From: an uncultured bacterium
GTDB lineage: Bacteria; Verrucomicrobiota; Kiritimatiellia; RFP12; UBA1067
Length of the DNA stretch: 54,298 bases
Assembly: GCA_902761035.1 (NCBI GenBank)
Contig: CACWIW010000063.1
Coordinates: 1-54,298, forward strand
Direction of reading: 5' to 3'
Shown: positions 25,301-32,998 of the stretch, one piece after another
Numbering within the stretch: position 1 is the stretch's first letter
Layout of the letters: the number at the start of each line of letters is the position of its first letter
Position numbers and translations under genes: made by a program
The notes under the pieces: model-generated
Databases searched by the model: none
Seen by the model: only the letters and a program-made list of their open reading frames with translations
What the model was told of the DNA's origin: nothing

Positions 25301-26196
25301 CAGGCGCCGGCAGGGTCGTTGGCGAGATCGGTGACGAACGCCAGGCGCGCCGACGCGTCCGCGAGCGCCGCGAACTGCGTCCGGACCTCGAGGTCGCAGT
25401 TCCTCGGCGAGCTGCCGGTCCTGAGGCGCACGATGATGTCCTCAAGCTTCGCCCGGAACGCGACCTCGGTCATGCCGGTCGCCATCGTGATCTTCTGTCC
25501 GGACGTCATCGTGATGCTCCAGTCGCTCGTGAGCGTGTCGCTCAACATGCCCTTCCGATTGGTCAGCATCGTGTTGAGCTGCCTCTCGGCCAGCTCGATG
25601 GCCGACCTCTTGTCTTCGGTCGAAAGGAAGTCGACGTCGCCTGCGAGAACGGCCTCAATGATCGCGATCTCGCGGTGTTCCGCAATCTGGCGGCTGCCGA
25701 CGAGCGCGGCGTTCACCGTGTCGCGCGTCGCGTCGCGCGCGGTCTTTTCCTGCTCGGACAGCCCTGCGCGCATCTGCTCGCCCGTGCGGATGCCCCTGAT
25801 GCCGTGCGCCTGGGCGAACCCGTTGATCGCGTCCGCGTTGCGGTCGAGGATCGCGCGTATCTGCTGGCGGGAGAGCGGCTTGATGCTGCGCTCGCGCAGC
25901 GACACGTCCACCGCGCCGTCGGAGGCGAGCCCTAGCTCCCTGCGGGTCTTTTCGATTGCCTCCTGCCCCACGCCGTTCTGCTCGAGCGCGCGGATGAAGG
26001 CCTCCTTGATGGCGAGGACCTCCGTATGCGAAATCGACTTGCCGTTCCACCTCGTGAAGACGACGTGGTTGTTGAGCCGCCCGAGGGTGGTTTCGCTCGT
26101 GAGCGTCACCTCGCCGGCGTTGTACGTGCCGGACGACATCTTCTGAAACTGCTGGAGCGAAATATTTACATTCGCCAGATTGATCGTATTTGCCAT
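22396..26196 (-). CDS. Very large protein of unknown function (1266 residues)
   Basis: I do not recognise a catalytic domain. The protein has no signal peptide or transmembrane segment, begins MANTINLANVNISLQQFQKM and is predominantly helical, rich in Ala, Asp, Glu and Arg. The N-terminus is polar and Ser/Thr/Asn-rich, as in proteins exported by type III or similar systems; this is only suggestive. The C-terminal ~60 residues (SDEHTALTYTLSRDAETGAIMVTYSEPEG) look like a compact beta domain. It begins 70 bases downstream of two lipoprotein genes on the same strand, after an AAGGAAGG ribosome site. It may be a cytoplasmic structural protein or a secreted effector. A long opposite-strand frame inside it is not a gene. 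Confidence 0.85.
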   Translation of the reverse strand: MANTINLANVNISLQQFQKMSSGTYNAGEVTLTSETTLGRLNNHVVFTRWNGKSISHTEVLAIKEAFIRALEQNGVGQEAIEKTRRELGLASDGAVDVSLRERSIKPLSRQQIRAILDRNADAINGFAQAHGIRGIRTGEQMRAGLSEQEKTARDATRDTVNAALVGSRQIAEHREIAIIEAVLAGDVDFLSTEDKRSAIELAERQLNTMLTNRKGMLSDTLTSDWSITMTSGQKITMATGMTEVAFRAKLEDIIVRLRTGSSPRNCDLEVRTQFAALADASARLAFVTDLANDPAGACKARIVVVRLLQERGIADYATLSVANKLNKHEALALASRLIGLDANVKGDGLRNDPEFAELCAKPDLQLQAGEKAYIPATTGQVWNRDVFESVRLRQKHLLPQFEALCMDVVFETRGIYGDRGFPEGSHVFDSFGEQKFRDAFDFSGPNAPRVTAESLRDPLREAARMTACRRAAESAVKDALAAVGGDAADSTRAKNYVLARHPEIIDDLYAAQSRKDVDRVLAQYAGRINDILKTFVECKGGRGNLEKWVKEDLAARLNLPQAMLDGDTMIFIDLKKAGDALLDDVVKGKKPLKTKAEYEAAFREMARDYVDRKMACLGKIDTLPYPEQIKTRMKAEVIRLETFGDINFDVLVEETAKIDVTELQGLLASKAAPNDILAAMRGIAEKVDAATNKMLAGKGEVGMDDRNLPYKMFAYAVIGSRPDLVRLVKEFSETRLAEADENMLADNTGVIADMLFFAYGVNTEGDQTIVDAHEIETRFAEGGTARQRALGMGYVSSELDMLKHTAMIYRKATGCTIDDAVKVALDHKSAARRLVAYGGRFTESIENFNAGLRLLKDFRTWFAATNAAVAPMRELNGHPPAGATVTVLNTVTANLDLESANAYEKFLFEEIAINKSIPLDAQDPERVFGMEANPDMRFVARGYTTSMANTCAQIPPEKRQLLYDVFDLLAPLGRTEAEVEANQPIKALNVEIMARVLRHYDEIAAMKAAGELTKANFLSRFFTDIPGAADMTPRQMLDTFFARLDGPITTDILKGHFEHVPNVTIMVQNAGATLEEAARAAMEGRRLPLAPYVTDVAGMLKELDGTAEGGRKTMLRDFVRPSPPHRIDDKTSVIDGANTVFKVVFPDGTEMKSMSGDERDAEVAANNGAIADKVAEFCGDVHPAQLSSVYFALSQAAASPVKDGFLNLGIKSDEHTALTYTLSRDAETGAIMVTYSEPEGFPFHFHWTAAIDINGTTTTTQMIVD

Positions 26197-26266
26197 AGAG
26201 TGCCTTCCTTTCTCAGGGTTTCGCTACCATGTTTACGCCCTCCACGGCAAAAGGTTACGCGGAAAA

Positions 26267-26713
26267 CTACTTGCCTTGGGGCGCCTCTGGCTTGAGGATC
26301 ATGCACTGCGTGCGGACTTCATGCCGGTTGACAAGGAATAGACTCCAAGCCAAACTGTTGTCCTCGGAGGTCTGCAAGTGCGTGATTCGATGAGATCCTA
26401 CAACGTCCAGCGCATGCTTGAGCGAGATGAGGTTGTTGTCTATCGTCGCCTCGTTCGCAAAAAGCCTTACATTGAATTCGTCAACGATCTCCTGATCTCC
26501 TTCCGTCCACGGAAGCCCCGTGCAAAGCGGGATGAAACCCAGAAGCTGATACGAGAAGTTCTGCGTAACGAAAGACGCTAACGGCACTTCGCCGTCATTG
26601 ACCGGGATGTTTGTTTTCCAACGGGCGATCTCGGAATACGAGCTGCATCCGGCGAACGAAAGCGCGATGGCAGTCAAAGACAGCGCGGCAAATGCCTTTC
26701 CAATGATTTTCAT
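26267..26713 (-). CDS. Small lipoprotein B
   Basis: A 148-residue predicted lipoprotein. The lipobox is SFAGC (Cys at residue 23) after a typical signal peptide, so it should be lipid-anchored in an envelope membrane. The mature part (NIPVNDGEVPLASFVTQNF, then GFIPLCTGLPWTEGD) is of unknown function. It resembles the upstream lipoprotein in length, layout and the FIPL/TIPL plus downstream charged pattern, so the two may be distant paralogues. It lies 12 bases after the first lipoprotein gene and 70 bases before the 1266-residue gene, consistent with one transcript. Confidence 0.8.
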   Translation of the reverse strand: MKIIGKAFAALSLTAIALSFAGCSSYSEIARWKTNIPVNDGEVPLASFVTQNFSYQLLGFIPLCTGLPWTEGDQEIVDEFNVRLFANEATIDNNLISLKHALDVVGSHRITHLQTSEDNSLAWSLFLVNRHEVRTQCMILKPEAPQGK

Positions 26714-26725
26714 TTCTGCTTCTCC

Positions 26726-27196
26726 TTACTTGGAAGTATTTTTACGTGGCACGAGGATTGCCGACACGTTCATGTGCGACGACCCGAAGAATGCCCCTAT
26801 CAAACCGGCGTAGCTCACATCGGCGTACGAACAGTCGGAATTGTCGAAATAGACCTCGGCGAGGTCGCAGTTCCGGCGCTCGGCAATCTTGTGCAGCGCG
26901 TCCTGAAGCTCACTGTAACCGACCTGGTCACTGAATAACGAGGTACCGCCCTTGATCTCGCCAGTCGCCGAATCCCATCGGAGATCCCCCGAAACGAGCG
27001 GAATGGTCCATAAAAAATAGTACCCGGACGTGGTTATCGCCACGGTCTGCCCGTGTTCGGCGCCTTTCGCCCCATTCACGGTGACGTTCTTCAACATCCC
27101 AGGAGATGAATAATTCACCGAGGCGCATCCCGACGTCATCGCGGCAAGCAACGCCGCAAGCCCCGCAAGGGCTGTCCATGTCTTTATTCTTTTCAT
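26726..27196 (-). CDS. Small lipoprotein A
   Basis: A 156-residue predicted lipoprotein with a lipobox MTSGC (Cys at residue 24) following a hydrophobic signal segment. The mature region has TTSGYYFLWTIPLVSGDLRWDSATGEIKGG, a SELQDALHKIAERRNCDLAE helix and a C-terminal beta strand (NVSAILVPRK). I do not recognise the family. It is the first gene of the set that leads to the 1266-residue protein. The region 27197-27350 ahead of it has no gene; no convincing promoter was seen. Confidence 0.8.
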   Translation of the reverse strand: MKRIKTWTALAGLAALLAAMTSGCASVNYSSPGMLKNVTVNGAKGAEHGQTVAITTSGYYFLWTIPLVSGDLRWDSATGEIKGGTSLFSDQVGYSELQDALHKIAERRNCDLAEVYFDNSDCSYADVSYAGLIGAFFGSSHMNVSAILVPRKNTSK

Positions 27197-27350
27197 CAGA
27201 AGTTTCCTAACTTATGTGGGACTAAGCGCTCTCGCGCAAAGCCTTGGTTTGACGGGAATTCCGCACCGGCCACACGGCCGACGCCATCCCGCCGAAAACA
27301 CGAAAATTGTATCACATCCCCATGCGTGGCGCAAGACGGACGTACAACTT

Positions 27351-30300
27351 TTACAAGCCGACGATTGACTTGATGTCGTCGTAGGTGAGTTTCTCCATCA
27401 CCTGCGTGTCGGTGGTGCCCACGGTGGCGTCGATCACGGCCTGCTTCTTCTGCTGGAGCGCAAGGACGCGCTCCTCCACGCTGTTCTCGGCGATCATCTT
27501 CACCACGTACACCGTACGCTTCTGTCCGATGCGGTGCGCGCGGTCCGTCGCCTGATCCTCCACCGCCGGGTTCCACCACGGGTCGAAATGCACCACCATG
27601 TCCGCGCCCGTGAGGTTGAGCCCCGTACCGCCCGCGTGGAGCGAGATGAGGAACAGCGGGATCGACTCGTCCGTGTTGAACGTTCGGCATTCGCCGAGAC
27701 GGTCCTTCGTGGATCCGTCGAGGTAGCAGTAGCGGATGCCACGCGCCTCCAGCTCGTTGCGCAAAATCGTGAGCATCGTCACGAACTGGCTGAACACGAG
27801 CACGCGGTGGCCGCCATCCATCGCCTCGTCGAGCATTTCGAAGAATACTTCGAGCTTGCCAGAGAGGTCAGGAGACGGCCCGCTCGGCGAGCGGGCCCTA
27901 CCGGGAGGATTCTTTTCCCGGTATTCCTTGAGGAGTTCGAGGTGGCATGAGACCTGGCGAAGGCGCATGAGGAGCGCGAGGATCTCGAACTTCGACTTCG
28001 CGAAGCCCTTCGCCTTCACCATGTCGCCGATCTTCCCCTTCGCCTCCGCGAGGAGGCGGTTGTACCAGCTCTGCTGTTCGGGCGTCATCGGACAATACGC
28101 CACCTTCACGATCTTGTCCGGCAGATCCTTCGCCACGGTCTGCTTCAGACGACGGAGGATGAACGGATGCAGCTTGTGGCGCAGACGCTCCTGCGCCGCC
28201 CGCCCTTCTTCGCCGCCGCACGCGATCGGCTGCTCCACGCGCACGCTGAAGGTGTCGTACCCGCCGAGGTAGTCGGGCAGGAGGAAATCGAAGATGCTCC
28301 ACACGTCCGCCACGGAGTTCTCCACGGGCGTACCGGTGAGGACGAGCTTCTGAAGACCGTTCAGACGCTTCGCGCTCTTCGCGTTGCGCGTGGTGCGGTT
28401 CTTAATGTGCTGCGCCTCGTCGAGCACGATCACGCTGAAGGTCCGGTCGAGGTAGGCGTCCTCAAGGTCGCGTTGCAGGAGCGCGTAGGAGGTGATCACG
28501 AGGTCGGCCTCGGGAATGCGCGCGAAGGCTTCCGCGCGGTCGGGTCCCGATACGACAAGCCGCTTCAGCCATGGCGTGAACTTCTCCGCCTCGGCGTTCC
28601 AGTTCTGAACGAGCGACGTGGGGCACACCACGAGCGCGGGCTTGCCGCGCGCCTCCGGGTCGATGCGTTCAAGCGAAATCCACGTGAGCGTCTGAAGCGT
28701 CTTGCCGAGGCCCATTTCGTCCGCGAGCAGCCCCGACAGCCCGCTCTTTTCAAGGAAGCGCATCCAGTAGACGCCCTGCTTCTGGTAGGGACGCAGCACG
28801 CCCTCGAGCTGTCCGAGGTCCACGGGCTCGAACTTCGCGTCTTCGTCCTTCGCGCGCGTGGCGGAAAGCTCGCGCCACGTCGGCGCGGCCTCGTCCTCGA
28901 AGTCGACCTCCTCGAAGCTTGTGAGTGCGCCGCGCACGTAGGGCGCGTACACGCGCGGGAGGCGGAAGTGTCCCGGACGCGCCGCCGTGCCCGTCTCGGA
29001 GCAGTCCGCGAACACGCCGCGCATTTCCTCTACGGCGCCGATGTTGAGGAGATACGTGCCCTCGGACGTCATCAGGTAGGAGTCGCCCCGGTTGATCGCG
29101 CCCTGGATTTCGGACTGCGAGACCTTCCGCGACCCCGCCTCGAATGTATAGCCCACCTCGAACGCGCCGCCGGGCGCGTCCGACACGTCCACCACCGGCA
29201 CGATGCGCGGCAACCCGTCGAGCGCGGACGAGAGCCGTTCGGAATACGTGACCTTCCAGCCCATTCTCCTCATGCGCGGTTCCCCGCTGCCGAGGAAGTT
29301 CAGCACGTCGCGCGGCTCGGTAATGAACCAGCGGTCGGAGTCGGACGGCTCGAAGCCGAGTTTGGGAAGTATCGCAAGGGCTGCCTGTTCCGCCTTCAGG
29401 TTGCGCACGTGGTAGAGGAGCATGTCGCTGGGATCGGGACGGCAGATGGCGTCCGGCCCCGCCGGCGCGCCGCAGCCGATTTCCTGTTCGCCGTAGCGCG
29501 CGAAGAGCTGGGCGGAGATGGACGCGCGCGAGCCGGAGAGCTTCACGTGGATCACGGGCGCGTCCGGCACGAAGCGGAAGAAATCCTCGCTCGGCGACAT
29601 CTGCACCTCGATCTGCTGGCGCAACACGGGCAGATTGTTCCGGATGAACGCCGACATCGCCTCGCGCGGAATCACCTCGTCATGCTGGTAAATGCTCTGG
29701 AACGGTCCCTTCAGCACGTTCGCAAGCGGCACGAACATGGGCGTGCCCTCGCCCTGCTCCGTGAGCGGCGTGGTCCATACGAAACCCGTGGAGCCGTGTA
29801 CGAGGAAACGGTCCGCAGAGGCCACGTGCTCGAACGGCAGCTCCGCCCACGGGAACAGCTCGAACTGTCCGTCCTCCTCGAAATACTCCGCCTTCAGCAC
29901 GCACCGCGCGCGCGCGGCCTGCGTACGCATGGCGAGGATGTTGAGGAAGTCGCCGGGGACGAGCTTGATGTCGGACGTCGCCGGACCTGCGCAGACGTCC
30001 TCCAGCACGCTGAGGAGGTTGTCGTCGCCCTTCGAGAGATGCACGCCCTCCCGCAGCGCGGGCTCTTCCGGCGCGTGGCGCACGCCCGCCTCGTCCACGA
30101 GCGCGAGATGCGCCTGCACTCCGCCCGCGTAGAACTCGCGCACGAAGTCGCGCCCCCACGTGAGCAACACGCGCATGCGCGGGCCGGTGAGTTTCCGCTG
30201 GATGTACGCGCTCGGATCGATCTCCGCCACGCGCTGCGCCGCACGACGCTCGGCCTGGTGCTTCGCCTCGGCTTCGGGGTCGTTCATCCGGTACATCAGC

Positions 30301-30578
30301 ATGAGGGCGATGGCGACGACATGCGGACACACCATCGCGAATTCCTTGTTCGTCTTGCAGGGGCATTGCGACTGGATGTGTCCGTCGTCGAACAGCTTGA
30401 AACCGGTGCGCATGTCCCAGCCGCTGGACAGCGTGATTGCGCCTGTCGCCTCATGGGTTTCAGGGTTCCACTCGGCATTCACCACCGCTCCGCGCTTGCC
30501 CAGCTGCAGCGCCTGGCTGAACACGGAATCCCCGCCCCAGCCGATGAGCATCTTGTGCGTGAAATCTTTGGGTGTCAT
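27351..30578 (-). CDS. SWIM zinc-finger SNF2 helicase
   Basis: A 1075-residue SF2 translocase of the HepA/RapA type. The SWIM zinc motif is C72, C74, C84 and H86 (QCPCKTNKEFAMVCPHVV). The helicase core has DEMGLGKT (about residue 621) and DEAQ (about 717), with the C-terminal half ending near GGTGLNLTGADMVVHFDPWWNPAVEDQATDRAHRIGQ. Such proteins remodel nucleic-acid complexes, for example stalled polymerase. The peptide PPGRARSPSGPSPD (about residues 892-905) is encoded by a GTAG palindrome near 27878-27903 and looks inserted between the two helicase halves. Its start overlaps tatD by 4 bases. Confidence 0.92.
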   Translation of the reverse strand: MTPKDFTHKMLIGWGGDSVFSQALQLGKRGAVVNAEWNPETHEATGAITLSSGWDMRTGFKLFDDGHIQSQCPCKTNKEFAMVCPHVVAIALMLMYRMNDPEAEAKHQAERRAAQRVAEIDPSAYIQRKLTGPRMRVLLTWGRDFVREFYAGGVQAHLALVDEAGVRHAPEEPALREGVHLSKGDDNLLSVLEDVCAGPATSDIKLVPGDFLNILAMRTQAARARCVLKAEYFEEDGQFELFPWAELPFEHVASADRFLVHGSTGFVWTTPLTEQGEGTPMFVPLANVLKGPFQSIYQHDEVIPREAMSAFIRNNLPVLRQQIEVQMSPSEDFFRFVPDAPVIHVKLSGSRASISAQLFARYGEQEIGCGAPAGPDAICRPDPSDMLLYHVRNLKAEQAALAILPKLGFEPSDSDRWFITEPRDVLNFLGSGEPRMRRMGWKVTYSERLSSALDGLPRIVPVVDVSDAPGGAFEVGYTFEAGSRKVSQSEIQGAINRGDSYLMTSEGTYLLNIGAVEEMRGVFADCSETGTAARPGHFRLPRVYAPYVRGALTSFEEVDFEDEAAPTWRELSATRAKDEDAKFEPVDLGQLEGVLRPYQKQGVYWMRFLEKSGLSGLLADEMGLGKTLQTLTWISLERIDPEARGKPALVVCPTSLVQNWNAEAEKFTPWLKRLVVSGPDRAEAFARIPEADLVITSYALLQRDLEDAYLDRTFSVIVLDEAQHIKNRTTRNAKSAKRLNGLQKLVLTGTPVENSVADVWSIFDFLLPDYLGGYDTFSVRVEQPIACGGEEGRAAQERLRHKLHPFILRRLKQTVAKDLPDKIVKVAYCPMTPEQQSWYNRLLAEAKGKIGDMVKAKGFAKSKFEILALLMRLRQVSCHLELLKEYREKNPPGRARSPSGPSPDLSGKLEVFFEMLDEAMDGGHRVLVFSQFVTMLTILRNELEARGIRYCYLDGSTKDRLGECRTFNTDESIPLFLISLHAGGTGLNLTGADMVVHFDPWWNPAVEDQATDRAHRIGQKRTVYVVKMIAENSVEERVLALQQKKQAVIDATVGTTDTQVMEKLTYDDIKSIVGL
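27878..27903 (-). repeat. GTAG palindrome inside the SNF2 gene
   Basis: On the minus strand GTAG precedes a hairpin with arms GGCCCGCTCG and CGAGCGGGCC. The arms are unlike those of the murC copy, but the GTAG and layout are the same. Position given to within a base or two. Confidence 0.8.
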
Positions 30579-31282
30579 GCCAGCACCTCCACGAAGCGCG
30601 CCGCGTTCGCGTCCACGGCCGCCTCAAGCATCTCCGGTTGCATTCCCCGTATCTCCGCGAGTTTGGCCAATATCTCACCCGGCGTAGGTGAAAGCGGCGA
30701 GAGCGCCGCTTCCCCGATGTGAGGCCGCCCGTCGGGGAAGCGGCACTCTTGCCGCTTCAACGAGGAAGCGTAATCTGCGTCAGTTTCCAGCAACAGGCGC
30801 TCCAGCGGAATCTCCTTCACGAGCGCACGGTAATTGACGGCGTGGTCGTTGAGCAGCGCCGCGCCAACGCCCACAAATCCATTGAGCGCCGCAATATCCG
30901 GCAACAAGCCGCCGCTCCGCGAAAAGCCGTGGAAGAGGAAAGCGGGGATACGTCCCGCATACGGACGGCACGCCGCCACCACTTCGCCCCAACACTTCGC
31001 GCCGTGCAGTACCACGGGGCGACGGAACTCCGCAGCAACTTCCAATTGCGCGGCGAACGCAGTACGCTGCGCCGGATCAATCACGCGATTCTTCAGCCGG
31101 TCAAGCCCGATCTCGCCCACGCCCGCGTGTGGATCTGACGACAATTTTTCACGAAGCGGCAAGAGTGCCGCTTCCCCGAGGTCGAGAACCTGCCAGGGGT
31201 GAAGCCCGAAGAAGCGGAACTCGCGGTCTCCAAGCGAGAGGAAGGTGGCGTAGCCGTCGCGATGGTAGTGGGCGTCCGTCAT
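30575..31282 (-). CDS. TatD-like metal-dependent hydrolase
   Basis: A 235-residue TIM-barrel hydrolase of the TatD family (DNase or related). Seen are DAHYH (residues 3-7, metal), GEIGLD (about 60), VLHGAK and FHGFSRS (His ligands) and LLLETDADY (about 166-174). Downstream of that last motif a segment SLKRQECRFPDGRPHIGEAALSPLSPTPGE differs from the family and is encoded by two palindromes; a third palindrome encodes GEAALLPLR near the N-terminus. I chose the ATG at 31282 because it overlaps the previous stop (ATGA); the longer frame is a shadow. TatD homologues vary in activity, so substrate is not assigned. Confidence 0.8.
   Translation of the reverse strand: MTDAHYHRDGYATFLSLGDREFRFFGLHPWQVLDLGEAALLPLREKLSSDPHAGVGEIGLDRLKNRVIDPAQRTAFAAQLEVAAEFRRPVVLHGAKCWGEVVAACRPYAGRIPAFLFHGFSRSGGLLPDIAALNGFVGVGAALLNDHAVNYRALVKEIPLERLLLETDADYASSLKRQECRFPDGRPHIGEAALSPLSPTPGEILAKLAEIRGMQPEMLEAAVDANAARFVEVLA
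30692..31174. repeat. Three palindromes inside tatD
   Basis: AAGCGGCG with CGCCGCTT at 30692-30711; GAAGCGGCA with TGCCGCTTC at 30737-30758; and GAAGCGGCA with TGCCGCTTC at 31153-31174. The last two have identical arms with loops CTCT and AGAG. All three preserve the frame. Confidence 0.8.
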
Positions 31283-31905
31283 TGCGCCGCCTCCTCGGGC
31301 GTAAAGGTGAAGAGGAAGCCTCCGTTCGCGGCAAGGTCGATGAAGAGGCGCGCATCGGGCGCGATGCCGGGGAGGATGTTTTGCGAGACGGCGGAAACGC
31401 CGTCTCGCAAAACCTCCACGGAGTAGGAAGTAACGCGCAATTCTGGCGGCGTCAACTCCCACACATCCTCGAAGCGCACCGTGAGCGTGGTGGCATCTAC
31501 GGTGAATCCCCCCACCTGCCATACGGCCCCGGTAGGGCGGTCGCCCCGCGACCGCCGCAACCTCCGTGCGAATACGAGGAAATCATCCGGCTCGCCGCGC
31601 ATGACGTGAAAGGCATCGCCCTCGCCGTCGATTCCAAGAAACGCCCGAAACGCCGCGCGCGCGGCCGACGTCACGGCTTCGCCGAAGACCGGCTCCGGCA
31701 GCGGCCCGTGCGCGAACGGCACCACGCAAAAGGCCGCCGTGAGCAGATCGCGCCCATCGGCGAGCGCGAGGGAATCAACTGCTGGATCAGTGGCAAGGCG
31801 CGCCTCTGCAAGGTCTGCGGGACGCCTCCACGCGCGCGACGGACACCCCTGGCTTTCCGACCAGAGTTCTCCGTCGCGCCAGAAGAGCTGGGCGATGACG
31901 TTCAC
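31279..31905 (-). CDS. Protein of unknown function before tatD
   Basis: A 208-residue protein I do not recognise; mixed alpha/beta with a C-terminal FLFTFTPEEAAQ and no signal peptide or membrane segment. The start is a GTG at 31905 that overlaps the pyrE stop as GTGA, extending the chain of 4-base overlaps; the ATGs upstream lie within pyrE. Two palindromes are translated inside it: RRSRGDRPTGAV (GTAG palindrome at 31532-31556) and VLRDGVSAVSQN (a perfect 16-base-arm hairpin at 31378-31413). Embedding between pyrE and tatD gives no clear functional clue. Confidence 0.7.
   Translation of the reverse strand: MNVIAQLFWRDGELWSESQGCPSRAWRRPADLAEARLATDPAVDSLALADGRDLLTAAFCVVPFAHGPLPEPVFGEAVTSAARAAFRAFLGIDGEGDAFHVMRGEPDDFLVFARRLRRSRGDRPTGAVWQVGGFTVDATTLTVRFEDVWELTPPELRVTSYSVEVLRDGVSAVSQNILPGIAPDARLFIDLAANGGFLFTFTPEEAAQ
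31378..31413. repeat. Perfect 16-base-arm hairpin inside a coding region
   Basis: Arms GTTTTGCGAGACGGCG (31378-31393) and CGCCGTCTCGCAAAAC (31398-31413) are exact complements around a GAAA loop. It is the longest perfect hairpin seen in the window and lies wholly within an open reading frame. Confidence 0.9.
31532..31556 (+). repeat. GTAG palindrome in the gene before tatD
   Basis: GTAG (31532-31535), arms GGCGGTCGC (31536-31544) and GCGACCGCC (31548-31556). Almost identical to the copies in murC and mod. Confidence 0.85.
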
Positions 31906-32516
31906 GAACCGGGGTGGACGGGATGTCCACCGGCCGCGCATAGCGGACAAGAAGCCGGCTCCCACGTTGTGGGCTGTATCTGCACAAGCGAGAACATCGG
32001 GATGTCGCCGAACTTCACGCTGCCCTTGGATCGGTCCACGAGCAGCACCACTGCGGCCACTTCCGCGCCGGCGGCCTTCACGAGGTCGATCGTCTCCTGG
32101 ACGCGGCCGCCCTTCGTCACCACGTCCTCGGCCACAACGTAGCGTTCGCCGGGCTTGAGGGAGAAGCGGCGCATCGCAAGCTTCGTGACGGGCTTGCCCG
32201 TGGCGTCAACCTCGTCGCCAGCCTGCACCTTCTCGGCGAACACGCACTTGGTGTCGAGCGCGCGGGCGACCTCGTGTCCCACGAGGATTCCTCCCACGGC
32301 GGGCGAAATCACGCCGTCGATCGGGCCGATGTCGCAGGCGGCCTTCATCTTGGCGACGAGTTCGTCGCAGAGGCGCGCGGCGATGCGCGGGTAGCGCAGC
32401 ACGTTGGCGCACTGGAAGTAGCGGTCGGAGTGGAGTTTCGAGCGGAGCTCGAAATGGCCCTCGAGGAGAGCGCCGGTATCGGCGAATATCTTGAGGATTT
32501 CCTCTTCTGTCATCAT
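31902..32516 (-). CDS. pyrE: Orotate phosphoribosyltransferase
   Basis: A 204-residue type I phosphoribosyltransferase that makes orotidine monophosphate in pyrimidine biosynthesis. The PRPP-binding region reads RYVVAEDVVTKGGRVQET (about residues 122-139), and the N-terminal LEGHFELRSKLHSDRYFQC is typical of PyrE. The C-terminal tail ending CPLCAAGGHPVHPGS is a short extension with a CXXC pair, not usual for the enzyme. The start at 32516 overlaps the preceding stop by 4 bases, which settles the choice between two adjacent ATGs. Confidence 0.93.
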   Translation of the reverse strand: MMTEEEILKIFADTGALLEGHFELRSKLHSDRYFQCANVLRYPRIAARLCDELVAKMKAACDIGPIDGVISPAVGGILVGHEVARALDTKCVFAEKVQAGDEVDATGKPVTKLAMRRFSLKPGERYVVAEDVVTKGGRVQETIDLVKAAGAEVAAVVLLVDRSKGSVKFGDIPMFSLVQIQPTTWEPASCPLCAAGGHPVHPGS

Positions 32517-32998
32517 GGTGTTGTTTCCTTTCCTTTTTCCTTAAGCGAATCGGGCAGCGCGAGCAGTTCTGCGTCGCGCGGACGCGCGGCGGACTCTGCT
32601 GCCTTGGCAAGCCCCTCCACGCCGGAGCGTGCGAGCGAGACGGGTAGAAGCCGCGGATGCTCTGCCGGCGCCGGACTGGGGACGCAATACGGGGAAGAGA
32701 ACGCATTCCCGATTGGCAACGTACGCGGTGCGGGAACTGGTTCTTCGAATTCAAAGGCCGTGCGGCTCTCGCCGCCGCTGAGCCGCATGCGGGCCCGCAG
32801 CTGCCACGACATGCGGCAGCTCTGCAACGCCGCAGCGTATGCCTCGTCGTCAAGCGTCACGAAGGAGGCGAACGGCTCAACCGTACCCTCCTCCGAAACC
32901 GGGGGGAAAATCGTCTTGCGCGGTATCTGCAGCACGAGCAGCAACGTGAACAGCGTAACTGCGGCCACTGGCCACCATTCGTGGAAGAAGTCCCTCAT
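32513..32998 (-). CDS. Small single-pass membrane protein after ExbD
   Basis: A 161-residue protein with one N-terminal transmembrane helix (about residues 9-25, VAAVTLFTLLLVLQI), a short cytoplasmic start and a proline-rich periplasmic part (PVPAPRTLPIG, PSPAPAEHPRLLP). It occupies the slot after exbB and exbD where TonB or TolA is often encoded, and shares the single-helix, Pro-rich layout, but lacks a recognisable TonB or TolA C-terminal domain. I therefore leave it unnamed. Its ATG at 32998 overlaps the exbD stop; the longer frame upstream is a shadow. Confidence 0.75.
   Translation of the reverse strand: MRDFFHEWWPVAAVTLFTLLLVLQIPRKTIFPPVSEEGTVEPFASFVTLDDEAYAAALQSCRMSWQLRARMRLSGGESRTAFEFEEPVPAPRTLPIGNAFSSPYCVPSPAPAEHPRLLPVSLARSGVEGLAKAAESAARPRDAELLALPDSLKEKGKETTP

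Noticed and set aside
28167..30722. 851-codon plus-strand open frame opposite the SNF2 helicase gene
   Set aside because: Shadow of a conserved gene; composition dominated by Arg, His, Leu and Val without any motif.
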